Source: Acidimicrobiales bacterium (lineage in GTDB: Bacteria; Actinomycetota; Acidimicrobiia; Acidimicrobiales; Iamiaceae). Taken from it: a stretch of DNA of 64,000 nt. A program made the translations under genes and the position numbers. Shown here in pieces: positions 1-7,925 of this stretch. Below the pieces are notes generated by a model that was not told the origin of the DNA, ran no database searches, and worked only from the letters and a program-made list of their open reading frames with translations. Position 1 is the first letter of the stretch, and every line of letters starts with the position of its first letter. Where the stretch lies: positions 1-64,000 of the forward strand of contig JAOBWM010000099.1 in assembly GCA_025463365.1 (NCBI GenBank), given 5' to 3'.

Positions 1-286
1 ACCCGCTGCCCCGCCAGCCATTGGCCCGGAGCCGATCGAGCCCCCGGTGGTAGCCGACGCGGAACGCCGCATAGCGCTCGATGTCATCACGGCCGAGCTC
101 ACCGAGGCGAGCCCAGCCGTCCAGGAACCGAGGATGGCGGGCGACGACGAGGGCGACCGCGTCGCGGATGGCAGGTTCAGGCAGCTGGAGCGCCTGGGCA
201 AGGCCATCGAGCGCATCGCCCGGCTCCCTGTCCAGAACGGTCTCGGGCGGACCCGAGGTGGTGAGGGAGACGGGGCGATCGCTCAT
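1..286 (-). CDS. DUF3151 family protein, cut by window edge
   Basis: Minus-strand reading from an ATG at 286 stays open to the window edge, so only the N-terminal 95 residues are present. The translation contains ARHPRFLDGWARLGEL and, near the edge, RVGYHRGLDRLRANGWRGSG. Both are characteristic of the DUF3151 family, small actinobacterial proteins of about 130-140 residues with no known function. The start lies 11 bp after the stop of the downstream-facing pilin gene (298-489), so the two may be co-transcribed although they look functionally unrelated. The frame is clear; only the 3' end is missing. Confidence 0.75.
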   Translation of the reverse strand, partial: MSDRPVSLTTSGPPETVLDREPGDALDGLAQALQLPEPAIRDAVALVVARHPRFLDGWARLGELGRDDIERYAAFRVGYHRGLDRLRANGWRGSG

Positions 287-297
287 GGCCTCCCACG

Positions 298-489
298 CTA
301 CGGGGCGGAGAGCGACGACCCCATGGTGCCGAACTTCGAGGAGGCAGAGCTCCCGAGGAAGGTGACCGCCACGATGCACACCACGGCGATGAGAGCGACG
401 AGCAAGGCGTACTCCACGAGGGAGGCGCCACGCTCGTCTTCGGCGAATCGAGCACGCAAGTACGAGGCAATGAAGTCGAGGGTGAGCAT
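298..489 (-). CDS. Flp family type IVb pilin, copy 1
   Basis: A 63-residue prepilin. It has a short charged leader ending in DERG, then ASLVEYALLVALIAVVCIVA, the hydrophobic helix with the conserved Glu at mature position 5 typical of Flp/TadA-secreted pilins. A TadV-type prepilin peptidase would cut after the Gly (family knowledge). GGAGA lies 9 nt before the ATG. It is a close paralogue of 747-941, differing mainly in the last 12 residues (GTMGSSLSAP against FNSFGSSINTP). No tad assembly genes are in the window, so the export machinery must lie elsewhere. Confidence 0.9.
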   Translation of the reverse strand: MLTLDFIASYLRARFAEDERGASLVEYALLVALIAVVCIVAVTFLGSSASSKFGTMGSSLSAP

Positions 490-691
490 GAGCTGTTCTC
501 CAAATGGTGAGGAAGTCGGTTCGAGGTGAACCGTCTGCCATCCATCGGTACGTTGGCACTAAGGCATGAGCTTTTCTTCGGGCGGGGCCGCGACTTCTTC
601 GGGCCAGCGACCTGGACAACTGTCCCCGACACCGTCTGGACGAGCTGATTGGATACGGCCAACGTTTGAAGCATCCACATCCGAAAACGAC

Positions 692-720
692 AGAAGCCGG
701 GCCTCGAGGGCCCGGCTTCT
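692..720 (-). terminator. Rho-independent-type terminator after pilin copy 2
   Basis: A perfect 12-bp stem (AGAAGCCGGGCC with its complement) closes a 5-nt loop 26 bp downstream of the stop of pilin copy 2. On the minus strand it is followed by GTCGTTTT, a weak U tract. It probably uncouples the two pilin genes, so copy 1 would need its own promoter or readthrough. Confidence 0.75.
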
Positions 721-746
721 GTTGTTCGTTCCCTTGTGGGGAAAGA

Positions 747-941
747 TCAGGGGGTGTTGATCGACGAACCGAACGAGTTGAACTTCGACTTGGCCGAAGA
801 GCCGAGGAAGGTCACGGCCACGATGCACACCACGGCGATGAGGGCGACGAGCAGGGCGTACTCCACGAGGGAGGCGCCACGCTCGTCATCGGCGAAGCGG
901 GCACGGAGGTAGGTGGCGAGGAATTCGTAGCTGGTCAGCAT
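747..941 (-). CDS. Flp family type IVb pilin, copy 2
   Basis: A 64-residue prepilin with the ERG/ASLVEYALL processing site and one hydrophobic helix, almost identical to the gene at 298-489 over the leader and helix. AGGAG sits 10 nt before the ATG, a good ribosome-binding site. The 5' leader carries a stable hairpin (973-989) and the gene is followed by a strong hairpin terminator (692-720). It is therefore probably a separately transcribed, abundantly expressed pilin unit. The differing C-termini suggest alternative major and minor subunits (inference). Confidence 0.9.
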   Translation of the reverse strand: MLTSYEFLATYLRARFADDERGASLVEYALLVALIAVVCIVAVTFLGSSAKSKFNSFGSSINTP

Positions 942-972
942 GGGGTGGTTCTCCTGTTGATGTTTGGTTGGT

Positions 973-989
973 CACCCCACACTGGGGTG
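973..989 (-). promoter_or_regulatory. Hairpin in the 5' leader of pilin copy 2
   Basis: A perfect inverted repeat CACCCCA-CAC-TGGGGTG (7-bp stem, 3-nt loop) ends 31 nt upstream of the pilin ATG. It could stabilise a highly expressed mRNA or be an operator. Only the symmetry is seen; the role is inference. Confidence 0.4.
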
Positions 990-1106
990 CTTGCTTCCTG
1001 ACAGGTAATGGATCGGACCGAGGTGGGCGATCCTGAATAGGTCAATCGGCCTGTTTCACCCGTTTGCCGTCAATTGCCCTTTTGCGGCTGCTCGCGGCCG
1101 TTTCAA

Positions 1107-1172
1107 CGCCGTTCGAACGGCGCGCACACCAGGGAGGGGACCCGGTGCCGTGCACCGAGACCCACGTGGGTC
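1107..1172. terminator. Palindrome cluster downstream of the patatin gene
   Basis: Three perfect symmetric elements lie just after the patatin stop. CGCCGTTCGAACGGCG is at 1107-1122, a GGTGC/GCACC hairpin at about 1144-1156, and GACCCACGTGGGTC at 1159-1172. There is no T tract, so factor-independent termination is uncertain. They could instead be protein-binding sites upstream of the pilin gene, which points the same way. Confidence 0.35.
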
Positions 1173-1175
1173 AGG

Positions 1176-2114
1176 TCAGCGGTCGACGCCTGCGGGCTGC
1201 GTCGTCGCCGCGTGCCCGGGGCGGTCTTCGGGGCGAACCTCGGGCACTGCGGCGGCGAGATCGTTGCGATCCCCGTCCTGGGCATCGAGGAACGCCGCCG
1301 TCGCCTGGTAGGCGGTGGCGATCATCTGGTCGCTGTGGCCGAAGTCGTTGTAGCGGATCAGCGGCGTGCCGCCGGGCGGGAGCACCAGCACCTCGATCTC
1401 GGCGGGGATGCTCGCCAGGTCGCGCTGGAACCGGCTGCGGCGGGCCAGCCAGTAGGCGTACATCGCCATGTCGATCGGGCGTTTGGGCTCCGGGCGCGGG
1501 CGGTCCCACGAGCCGACGTGCAGGACGAAGATCCGGTCCGCCTCGAGCTCGACCGCCCGGCTCACCGGCACGTCGTTGACGATGGCGCCGTCGAGGTACT
1601 TCACGCCATCGATCTCGACCGGCGGGTAGACCGCCGGCAGCGCGGCGGACGCGAGGATCGGATCGACGAGCAGGCCGTGGTCGAACCAGGTCTCGGCGGG
1701 ACCGTCCGACAGCGCGGCAGCAACGCACTGGAACGGCACGACGAGCTCCTCGAAGCGGCGAGCCGGGAGAACGTCCTCGACCACCTCGCGCAGCGCGGCC
1801 ATGTCGTGGATCGCCACGCGTTTGCGAGCCAGTTGCACCGTGGTCGGGAGGAAGCCGGCCGGCATGACGTCCTTGTCGGCGATGGTGCGCCAGAGGTCCT
1901 GCAGCCGGCCGACCATCGCCAGCGACGGGTCGGCCGCGATGGCCGCCCCGTTGAGCGCCCCGACCGAGCAGCCGAGGACGAGGTCCGGCTCGATTCGCCG
2001 CTCCATCAGCGCACGGAGCATGCCGACCTGCAAGGCACCGAGGTTGCCGCCACCGCTGAGGACGAACGCCGTTCGCCGGGGCTTGCGGCGCAGGAGGTCA
2101 CGAAAGCGGGACAT
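1176..2114 (-). CDS. Patatin-like phospholipase family protein
   Basis: A 312-residue patatin/RssA-type lipid acyl hydrolase. Residues 16-32 hold the glycine-rich oxyanion loop (LSGGGNLGALQ). The nucleophile elbow is GCSVG at about residue 48, and the catalytic Asp is in the YLDGAIVND motif at about residue 180, completing the Ser-Asp dyad. There is no signal peptide, which suggests a cytosolic enzyme acting on membrane lipids. A TAGCGT hexamer ends 9 nt before the ATG. Its TAG is also the stop codon of the upstream alpha/beta hydrolase gene, so the gene may be read from its own leaderless promoter and from the upstream unit. Substrate is not predictable. Confidence 0.88.
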   Translation of the reverse strand: MSRFRDLLRRKPRRTAFVLSGGGNLGALQVGMLRALMERRIEPDLVLGCSVGALNGAAIAADPSLAMVGRLQDLWRTIADKDVMPAGFLPTTVQLARKRVAIHDMAALREVVEDVLPARRFEELVVPFQCVAAALSDGPAETWFDHGLLVDPILASAALPAVYPPVEIDGVKYLDGAIVNDVPVSRAVELEADRIFVLHVGSWDRPRPEPKRPIDMAMYAYWLARRSRFQRDLASIPAEIEVLVLPPGGTPLIRYNDFGHSDQMIATAYQATAAFLDAQDGDRNDLAAAVPEVRPEDRPGHAATTQPAGVDR

Positions 2115-2123
2115 GTCGAGGTG

Positions 2124-2129
2124 ACGCTA
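2124..2129 (-). promoter_or_regulatory. TAGCGT -10-like element before the patatin gene
   Basis: TAGCGT is separated from the patatin ATG (2114) by 9 nt. Its first three bases are the TAG stop of the preceding gene (2127-2129). It fits the TAnnnT hexamer seen before many starts in this window. Confidence 0.45.
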
Positions 2130-2930
2130 CCGCCGCTCCTCGGACCTCTCGCCCGCAGCGACGGCCTCGCGCACCAACTCGGCCATCGCCGAGGGGTGGG
2201 TGAGGTGGGCACCGTGGGTGGCGCCTCCGACCAGCGCGAGCTCGGCGACCGGCAGCGCCGCCGCCAGCTCCTCGGCGGCCTGACGGTGCCACCACGTGGT
2301 CTGCGAGCCGCAGCCGACGACCACGGGAACCGCGACGGCCGCCGGATCGAACGGGGGCGGACCCTGGAGCGATGCGAGGTCGGCTCGGAGCGCGCCCCCT
2401 TCGGCGCGGCGATCGGCTCGGGTGCGCGCCGGCAGACGGGCCCAGATCCGCTCGCCCACCGCCCCGACCATGAACGCCTCCGCTTCGTCGGCCGGATCGA
2501 TGTCCAGGGCCGGCGCACCTTCCGCGGCCGCCCCGGATCGGTTGGGCCACCACGGCATCCAGGGCGTGGGCGGCTCGAAGGCGAGGACGCTGCGGACGAG
2601 ACCGGGATGAGCTTGCGCCGCGACCAGGGCCACGACGGCCCCGATGCTGTGGCCGAACACCGTGGCGGGACGGCCGGCGAGCACGGCAAGCAGGTCGTCC
2701 ACGTGGGCAGCGAGCGGTGCCGGGCCGGCATCGACCGAGCGGCCGTAGCCGCGACGGTCGTAGCGGACGACATGGAGGTCTGCGAGGGACCGGACCACCC
2801 GTCCGAACGACGACGCCCGATCCATGGCGCCGTGGACCACGACCACCAGTGGACGGCTCGGATCGGTGCCGTTGTCCACGACGTGCAGGTCGGTCAGGGC
2901 GTCCACGGTCAGACGGTATTCCAGCGACAC
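2127..2930 (-). CDS. Alpha/beta hydrolase
   Basis: A 267-residue alpha/beta-hydrolase-fold protein. It shows the HG oxyanion motif (VVVHGAMDRAS), the strand-turn RYDRRGYGRS, the nucleophile elbow GHSIGAVVAL and a late His in GGATHGAHL; the acid residue is less clear. The GTG at 2930 (VSLEYRLTVDAL) is chosen over the longer ATG at 2987 because it avoids overlap with the divergent phosphatase gene starting at 2947. Stop TAG lies 12 nt before the patatin ATG, so the two could form one hydrolase unit. The natural ester or lactone substrate is unknown. Confidence 0.82.
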   Translation of the reverse strand: MSLEYRLTVDALTDLHVVDNGTDPSRPLVVVVHGAMDRASSFGRVVRSLADLHVVRYDRRGYGRSVDAGPAPLAAHVDDLLAVLAGRPATVFGHSIGAVVALVAAQAHPGLVRSVLAFEPPTPWMPWWPNRSGAAAEGAPALDIDPADEAEAFMVGAVGERIWARLPARTRADRRAEGGALRADLASLQGPPPFDPAAVAVPVVVGCGSQTTWWHRQAAEELAAALPVAELALVGGATHGAHLTHPSAMAELVREAVAAGERSEERR

Positions 2931-2932
2931 CG

Positions 2933-2938
2933 TACGAT
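2933..2938 (+). promoter_or_regulatory. TACGAT -10-like element, leaderless start of the phosphatase gene
   Basis: TACGAT followed by the 8-nt spacer CGCCCGCC and then GTG (2947). The same spacer recurs before two other genes (starts at 43328 and 51631), which supports a genuine promoter/start motif. No Shine-Dalgarno sequence is present. Confidence 0.55.
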
Positions 2939-2946
2939 CGCCCGCC

Positions 2947-3558
2947 GTGGAGATGTGGTTGATCAGACATGGCCTGCCCGTGCGCATCGATGGCGGCGAC
3001 GCCCCGGCCGATCCCGGGCTCGCGCCCGACGGGGTCGATCAAGCCGATCGCCTGGCGGTGTGGTGGGCACGGCACGGGGCCGACGCCGTGTACACCAGCC
3101 CGATGCGCCGGGCGATCGAGACCGCAGCGCCCCTCGCCGCAGCACTCGGCGTCGAGCCCGTGGTCGATGCCGGGCTCGTGGAGTTCGATTCGCACCTCAA
3201 CTTCTACGTGCCGATCGAGGAGCTCCGCGCCGACTCCGAGCGTTGGAAGCAACTGGTCGACGAATGGCTCTCGCCCGAGGCCGAATCCGAGCGCCAGGCC
3301 TTCCGGGACACCGTCGTCGCCGCGATCGATGCGATCGCGGGACGTCACCCGGGTGAGCGGGTCGCGCTGGTGTGTCACGGCGGCGTGATCAACGCCTACT
3401 TGTCCCGCCTCCTCTCGCTGCCGGGCACCATCTTCTTCGAGCCCGCGTACACCAGCGTGAGCCGGGTGCTGTCGGGGAGCACCCACAAGCAGGTGGTCAG
3501 CATCAACGAGGCACCCCACCTGCCCGCGCTGGTCCTCCCGGCCACGGCACCCGAGTGA
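2947..3558 (+). CDS. Histidine phosphatase family protein (phosphoglycerate mutase-like)
   Basis: A 203-residue branch-1 histidine phosphatase. The phosphorylated His lies in LIRHG at residues 5-8, SPMRRAIETA carries the second catalytic Arg, and VCHGGVINAY holds the second catalytic His. The start is the GTG at 2947, giving VEMWLIRHG directly at the N-terminus as the family requires; an upstream ATG at 2824 would run through the divergent hydrolase gene. No domain beyond the catalytic one is seen, so the substrate could be a phosphosugar, a nucleotide or another small phosphate ester. Confidence 0.88.
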   Translation: MEMWLIRHGLPVRIDGGDAPADPGLAPDGVDQADRLAVWWARHGADAVYTSPMRRAIETAAPLAAALGVEPVVDAGLVEFDSHLNFYVPIEELRADSERWKQLVDEWLSPEAESERQAFRDTVVAAIDAIAGRHPGERVALVCHGGVINAYLSRLLSLPGTIFFEPAYTSVSRVLSGSTHKQVVSINEAPHLPALVLPATAPE

Positions 3559-3613
3559 ACCTGGATCAGCCGCCGTCGCTGTCAGCCCACGGCGTGCGAC
3601 AGGGCCCGTCTCG

Positions 3614-4414
3614 TCAGTTGAATCGGGCCCGCAGGACCTGGGCTCGGCGCTCGGCCGCCTCGGCCGCCGCCGGCTCGACCCGAGCCGCGAGCTCCTCGTA
3701 GCACCGCGCCGCCTCGTCGACCCGCCCCACCGTGGCCAGCGCTTCGCCGAGCTCGGCGAGGGAGCGGGGACCCGTGCCCGCTCCGGGGATCTCTCGTCGG
3801 AGCTCGAGCACACGGACGAGGCGGCGGGCATCGCCGGCGGCCCGGTACACGCCGGCAAGGTTGGCCAGCACTCGCCCCAGGACGAGGGGATCGGGCGTTG
3901 GGTCGAGGAACCGTCGGTCGAAGGCACCGGCGTCGCCGTGCACGGCAGCGAAGCGAGCCGCCGCTCCCGCTTCGTCCACCCACGTGCCGTCGTCGAACGC
4001 GTCGAGCCAGCGGGTCGGCCGCGGTCCGTTGCCGACCAGGAAGTGCCCGGGCATCCCGACGCCGACCGCGTCGATGCCGCGCCGCCGGGCGACCTCGATC
4101 ACGACCGTGGCAAGGGTGATGGGGATCCCGGTCCGGCGCCGAAGGACCGCGGGGAGCAGCGAGTTGGCCGGGTCGTAGTAGTCGGACCGGTTGCCGTGGA
4201 AGCCCTGCTCGACGAACAGGAACCGAGCGACCGCATCGAGGTCGTCGCCGGGGACGCCGGCCGCCAGCTCGTCGAGGCGGGCCAACCCGTCGGCCACGGG
4301 CTCGCTCCCACCGAGGTGGCGGGCGATGACGAGGCACCCCTCACCGAGCGGCACCGGGCGATCGCGCACGAGGGCGCGGAACCGGGCGAGGGAGCTCTCG
4401 GACGCCTCGCTCAC
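3614..4414 (-). CDS. SirB1-like transglutaminase-core protein with TPR tail
   Basis: A 266-residue protein. Residues about 30-165 match the SirB1/transglutaminase-core-2 family: NRSDYYDPANSLLPAVL, then RRTGIPITLATVVIEVARRRGI and GVGMPGHFLVG. The C-terminal ~90 residues have helical repeat character (LANLAGVYRAAGDARRLVRVLELRREI, LAELGEALATVGRVDEAARCYEEL), consistent with TPRs. The GTG start overlaps the TGA of the upstream aldehyde dehydrogenase (GTGA), so the two are translationally coupled. The biochemical role of this family is unsettled. Confidence 0.85.
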   Translation of the reverse strand: MSEASESSLARFRALVRDRPVPLGEGCLVIARHLGGSEPVADGLARLDELAAGVPGDDLDAVARFLFVEQGFHGNRSDYYDPANSLLPAVLRRRTGIPITLATVVIEVARRRGIDAVGVGMPGHFLVGNGPRPTRWLDAFDDGTWVDEAGAAARFAAVHGDAGAFDRRFLDPTPDPLVLGRVLANLAGVYRAAGDARRLVRVLELRREIPGAGTGPRSLAELGEALATVGRVDEAARCYEELAARVEPAAAEAAERRAQVLRARFN

Positions 4415-5832
4415 CGCTGGATGACCACCAGCCGCTCGCGCGTCATCTCCCGGACCGCCCAGTGCGGCCCTTCCTTGGTGTTGCCGCTGTCGCGGACGCC
4501 GCCGTAGGGCATCTGGTCGGTGCGGAACGTCGGGACCTCGTTCACCAGCACGCCACCGAAGTCCAGCTCGTGGGCCGCGCGGAGTGCGCCGTCGAGCTCG
4601 GTGGTGAAGAGGGCGGCCTGGAGCCCGTAGTCGGTGTCGTTGGCGAGGGCGAGGGCGTCGTCGAGCGAGTCGAAGCCGGCCAGCCCGACAAGCGGACCGA
4701 AGACCTCGCTCCGGCTGACCTCCATGTCCGGCTCGATGCCCGTCAGGATGGTCGGGTCGAGCAGCCGGTCGTGGCGCTGGCCACCCACGACGAGCGACGC
4801 ACCGGCGCCGACCGCCTCGCCGATCCACCCCTCCACCCGGTCGGTCTCCGCCTGGCTGATGAGCGACGACACGTCCGTCGCCTCGTCGAGCGGATCGCCG
4901 ACCCGGAGCGCACCGACCCGTTCGGCCAGGGCGGCGGTGAAGTCGTCGAGCAGCGACCGGTGCACGTAGATGCGCTGGGTCGAGATGCACGACTGTCCGG
5001 CGTGGCTGAACCCGGCGACCGCCACCTTCTGGGCCGCGGTCTCCCAGTCGCCCGACGCGTCGATGATCAGCGGCGCGTTGTTGCCGAGCTCCAGGCCCAC
5101 CTTCTTGCGAAACGCCTTCTCGGCGATGCTCCACCCCACCCCGGGCGAACCCGTGAACGTCACGACATCGACGTCGGGGTGGGTGACGAGCGGGTCCCCC
5201 ACCGTGCCGCCAGACCCGGTGACGATGTTGATCCATCCCGGTGGCAGGCCGCACTCGTCCATCAAGATCTCGTGGAGCCGGATGGCCGACAGCGGGGTCT
5301 GGCTGGCCGGCTTGAGGACCACGGGGCATCCGGCGGCCAATGCCGGCGCCAGCTTGTGAGCCACCAGGTTGAGCGGGAAGTTGAACGGCGAGATCGCCGC
5401 CACGACCCCGCGGGGGACCCGCAGGGTGAAGCCGAGCTTCCCCTCCCCCGGCTGAGCGGCGTCCATCGGCACCATCTCGCCGGCGAGCAGGCGCGTCTCG
5501 GCCGCCGCCGACTGGAACGTGATCACCGAACGCTCGGCCTCCGTGCGAGCCGTGCGGATCGGCTTGGCCGCCTCCTCGGCGATGATCGCCGCCAGTTCGT
5601 CGCGGTGCGCGGCGACGGCCACGGCTGCGGCGTCGAGGATCTCGGCTCGGCGCCACGGGGGCAGCGGGTCGGCGAGGACGGCCTTGGCGATCGCGATGGC
5701 GCGCTCCACGTGCTCGGTCGTGCACGACGGCACGGTGGCGATCAGGTGATCGTCGTAGGGAGCGCGCACCTCGCGCCCTTCCACCGTGGTGATCTCCTCG
5801 GATCCGATGCGGACAGGCTGTTGATCGGTCAC
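4411..5832 (-). CDS. NAD(P)-dependent aldehyde dehydrogenase
   Basis: A 473-residue aldehyde dehydrogenase of normal family length that oxidises an aldehyde to the acid. It shows ISPFNFPLNL and the Rossmann segment FTGSPGVGWSIAEKA. The general-base Glu is in GLELGNNAPLII, the catalytic Cys in GFSHAGQSCISTQR and the late motif is PFGG-like (MPYGGVRDSGNTKEGPHWAVREM). GGGAG lies 6 nt before the GTG start. The sequence resembles the broad lactaldehyde/phosphonoacetaldehyde/non-phosphorylating GAPDH-like branch, but substrate cannot be set from sequence alone. It is coupled to the SirB1-like gene. Confidence 0.9.
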   Translation of the reverse strand: MTDQQPVRIGSEEITTVEGREVRAPYDDHLIATVPSCTTEHVERAIAIAKAVLADPLPPWRRAEILDAAAVAVAAHRDELAAIIAEEAAKPIRTARTEAERSVITFQSAAAETRLLAGEMVPMDAAQPGEGKLGFTLRVPRGVVAAISPFNFPLNLVAHKLAPALAAGCPVVLKPASQTPLSAIRLHEILMDECGLPPGWINIVTGSGGTVGDPLVTHPDVDVVTFTGSPGVGWSIAEKAFRKKVGLELGNNAPLIIDASGDWETAAQKVAVAGFSHAGQSCISTQRIYVHRSLLDDFTAALAERVGALRVGDPLDEATDVSSLISQAETDRVEGWIGEAVGAGASLVVGGQRHDRLLDPTILTGIEPDMEVSRSEVFGPLVGLAGFDSLDDALALANDTDYGLQAALFTTELDGALRAAHELDFGGVLVNEVPTFRTDQMPYGGVRDSGNTKEGPHWAVREMTRERLVVIQR

Positions 5833-5881
5833 GACGAGCTCCCGGAGGTGGAGGGTGGGCAGGCAGGCATCATCGCACCGC

Positions 5882-5887
5882 TACCCT
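5882..5887 (+). promoter_or_regulatory. TACCCT -10-like element, leaderless start of the GDPD gene
   Basis: TACCCT is followed by 6 nt and the GTG start at 5894, with no Shine-Dalgarno sequence. It is consistent with the TAnnnT leaderless pattern repeated across the window. Confidence 0.5.
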
Positions 5888-5893
5888 GCGCCC

Positions 5894-6655
5894 GTGCCCG
5901 CCAGTCGATGGCCCTTCCTCGACCACCCCGGACCGCTCCCCTTCGCCCATCGCGGCGGTGCCGGGACGTGGCCCGAGAACACGATGCCAGCGTTCGAAGG
6001 GGCGGTGGAGCTGGGCTACCAGTACGTCGAGACCGATGCCCACGTCACCTCCGACGGGATCTGCCTCGCCTTCCACGACGACCACCTCGACCGGGTGACC
6101 GACCGGAAGGGCGTCATCGCCGAGCTGACCTACCTGGAGGTGCGCGACGCACGGGTGGACGGGCGCGAGCCGATCCCCCTCATGGAGGACCTGCTCGGCG
6201 CGTTCCCCGACCTCCGCGTCAACATCGACCCGAAGCACGACGGCGCCGTGGACGCCCTGGCGGCGGTGATCCGGCGGACCGGCTCGGTCGAGCGTGTCTG
6301 CATCGGCTCGTTCTCCGATGCCCGGATCGCCCGGCTCCAAGCTGAGCTCGGCCCCCGGCTGTGCACCTCGCTGGGCCCGAAGGGCACGGCGCGGCTGCGC
6401 GGCGGCTCGTTCGGTCTGCCCGCCGGTGCCCTCCAGAGCCCCTGCGCCCAGGTGCCCCACCGGGTGAAGGGCATCACCATCGTCGACCACCGGTTCGTCG
6501 CCAAGTCCCACGCCCTCGGCCTGCAGGTCCACGTCTGGACGATCGACGACCCCGGCGAGATGCACGAGCTCCTCGACCTCGGTGTCGACGGGATCATGAC
6601 CGACCGGCCCGCGGTCCTGCGGAAGGTCCTCGAGAGCCGCGGCGCTTGGTACTAG
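5894..6655 (+). CDS. Glycerophosphodiester phosphodiesterase
   Basis: A 253-residue GDPD-fold enzyme that would hydrolyse glycerophosphodiesters to glycerol-3-phosphate and an alcohol. It has AHRGGAGTWPENTMPAF, with the catalytic His and the metal-ligand Glu, then VETDAHVTSDG (Glu/Asp metal ligands), FHDDHLDRVTDRKG (second catalytic His) and the late segment VHVWTIDD. No signal peptide, so cytosolic. The GTG start (VPASRWPFLDHPG) is preferred over an upstream ATG at 5855 because the fold begins at once and a TAnnnT hexamer precedes it. Divergent from the aldehyde dehydrogenase. Confidence 0.9.
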   Translation: MPASRWPFLDHPGPLPFAHRGGAGTWPENTMPAFEGAVELGYQYVETDAHVTSDGICLAFHDDHLDRVTDRKGVIAELTYLEVRDARVDGREPIPLMEDLLGAFPDLRVNIDPKHDGAVDALAAVIRRTGSVERVCIGSFSDARIARLQAELGPRLCTSLGPKGTARLRGGSFGLPAGALQSPCAQVPHRVKGITIVDHRFVAKSHALGLQVHVWTIDDPGEMHELLDLGVDGIMTDRPAVLRKVLESRGAWY

Positions 6656-6916
6656 CTCAACTCGTGCCGTGTCAGGCAACGCTCGCCTCTTTGCAAGGAA
6701 GCCTCAGACCCGGCGTTGCGGGACGACGGCGTGCGGCTCGACAGCGACTCGCGCTCGCAACCGATGGCTACCGTCTCGGCTCGTACCGCATCGCCACTGC
6801 CCCCGAGCCGTAGTTGCCGCTGACAAGATCGTCTTCTCGGAGACCCTGGCGTCGGCGACGAGCGCACGGACACAGGCACGGACACGGATCGCCGCGCAGG
6901 AGCGTCACTCCTGCAT

Positions 6917-7738
6917 CTACCAGTCTTGGGCGGCGACCAGTCGTGCGGCCAGCGGTTCGAGCGTTGCGATGAGCTCATCGAGCTCGCCGGGGTCGAGGCT
7001 TTCGTAGGGCTTCGCCGCGAGGTCGTCGGTGAGCGCCTCGACGCGCTGTTTGACGGCGCGACCCGGTTCGCTCAGCCAACCGTCATCGTCGATCAGGCCG
7101 CGATCGCGCATCCCGTCGATCACGGCGGCCAGCTGCGCTTCGGGGAGGTGGTGGATGCGTCCGAAGTTCTCCGCGGGCATGCCCATGTCGAGGGCGAAGA
7201 GGACGTGAGCCTCGAGGCCGCCGACACGCTCGATCATCAGGGCCGCGATGTGCCCGTCGCCACGGTGCTCGCGCAGCAAGGAAGCTGCATGAAAGAGACG
7301 GGCCACCACGTCATCTGGGTTCGGGATCGTGCGCAGCGCGGCGTACATCGGCCGGCCCTCGAACGGTGCGCTGGTCGCGGCCTGGAGCAACAGGTCCGCC
7401 GCGCGTGCGAATGCGGGAGCGTCGACATGATCGCCCAGGATCCGCCGCAACGCCTTCGCACAACCCATCTGGCGAGCGGCGATCGCCGCTTCCGGCGTGG
7501 TGGTGCGCCACACCTTCGGAATGTGGCGAGCCACTTCACCGGGAGCGAAGTTGTAGAAGAGCGCGTCCACCACCTCCGCCGGCGCGAGGCCCAAGGGCGC
7601 CGCCCGTCCGGCGAAGTAGGTATCCCAGTAGTTGGTGAACCCCAGGGCGAACATCGCCTCGTTGGGCTCGTCGGCTGAGTAGGGGATGACACCGATCGGC
7701 TCGACCAGCTCGAACATCCGGCGTGCCAACACGTTCAT
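6917..7738 (-). CDS. SCO6745 family protein
   Basis: A 273-residue protein of the actinobacterial SCO6745/SalK-like family of unknown function. The family pattern is seen in NVLARRMFELVEPIG, MFALGFTNYWDTYFAGRAAPLG, VVDALFYNFAPGEVARHIPKVW and a C-terminal region WLSEPGRAVKQRVEALTDDLAAKPY. The ATG at 7738 is chosen because AAGGAGGGG lies 7 nt upstream, one of the best ribosome-binding sites in the window; a longer start at 7786 would lack it. It stands alone, with 261 bp of featureless DNA to the GDPD gene and about 190 bp to the next gene. Confidence 0.82.
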   Translation of the reverse strand: MNVLARRMFELVEPIGVIPYSADEPNEAMFALGFTNYWDTYFAGRAAPLGLAPAEVVDALFYNFAPGEVARHIPKVWRTTTPEAAIAARQMGCAKALRRILGDHVDAPAFARAADLLLQAATSAPFEGRPMYAALRTIPNPDDVVARLFHAASLLREHRGDGHIAALMIERVGGLEAHVLFALDMGMPAENFGRIHHLPEAQLAAVIDGMRDRGLIDDDGWLSEPGRAVKQRVEALTDDLAAKPYESLDPGELDELIATLEPLAARLVAAQDW

Positions 7739-7925
7739 GGCCGACCCCTCCTTCCTGCAACCCCGTCGCCCCAAGCGGGCGCTCACGATCAGTTGGACGG
7801 CCGCGCACCGCGAAACTCATCGCAGCGACGGTTCGCCTCGCTGTCGTGGGTCAGGCAGAGGCCGCGCCGAACTGGCGCGTGCCGGCCGAGTACCCCGCTG
7901 AGCTCGTCCTCATGGGACGACCTCG

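Noticed and set aside
1074-3356. A 760-residue plus-strand frame over the patatin and hydrolase genes
   Set aside because: Antisense to two genes with catalytic motifs; no domain seen.
6656-6916. 261-bp gap after the GDPD gene searched for a small gene, terminator or RNA
   Set aside because: Only short open frames without a ribosome-binding site or codon bias, and no convincing hairpin.
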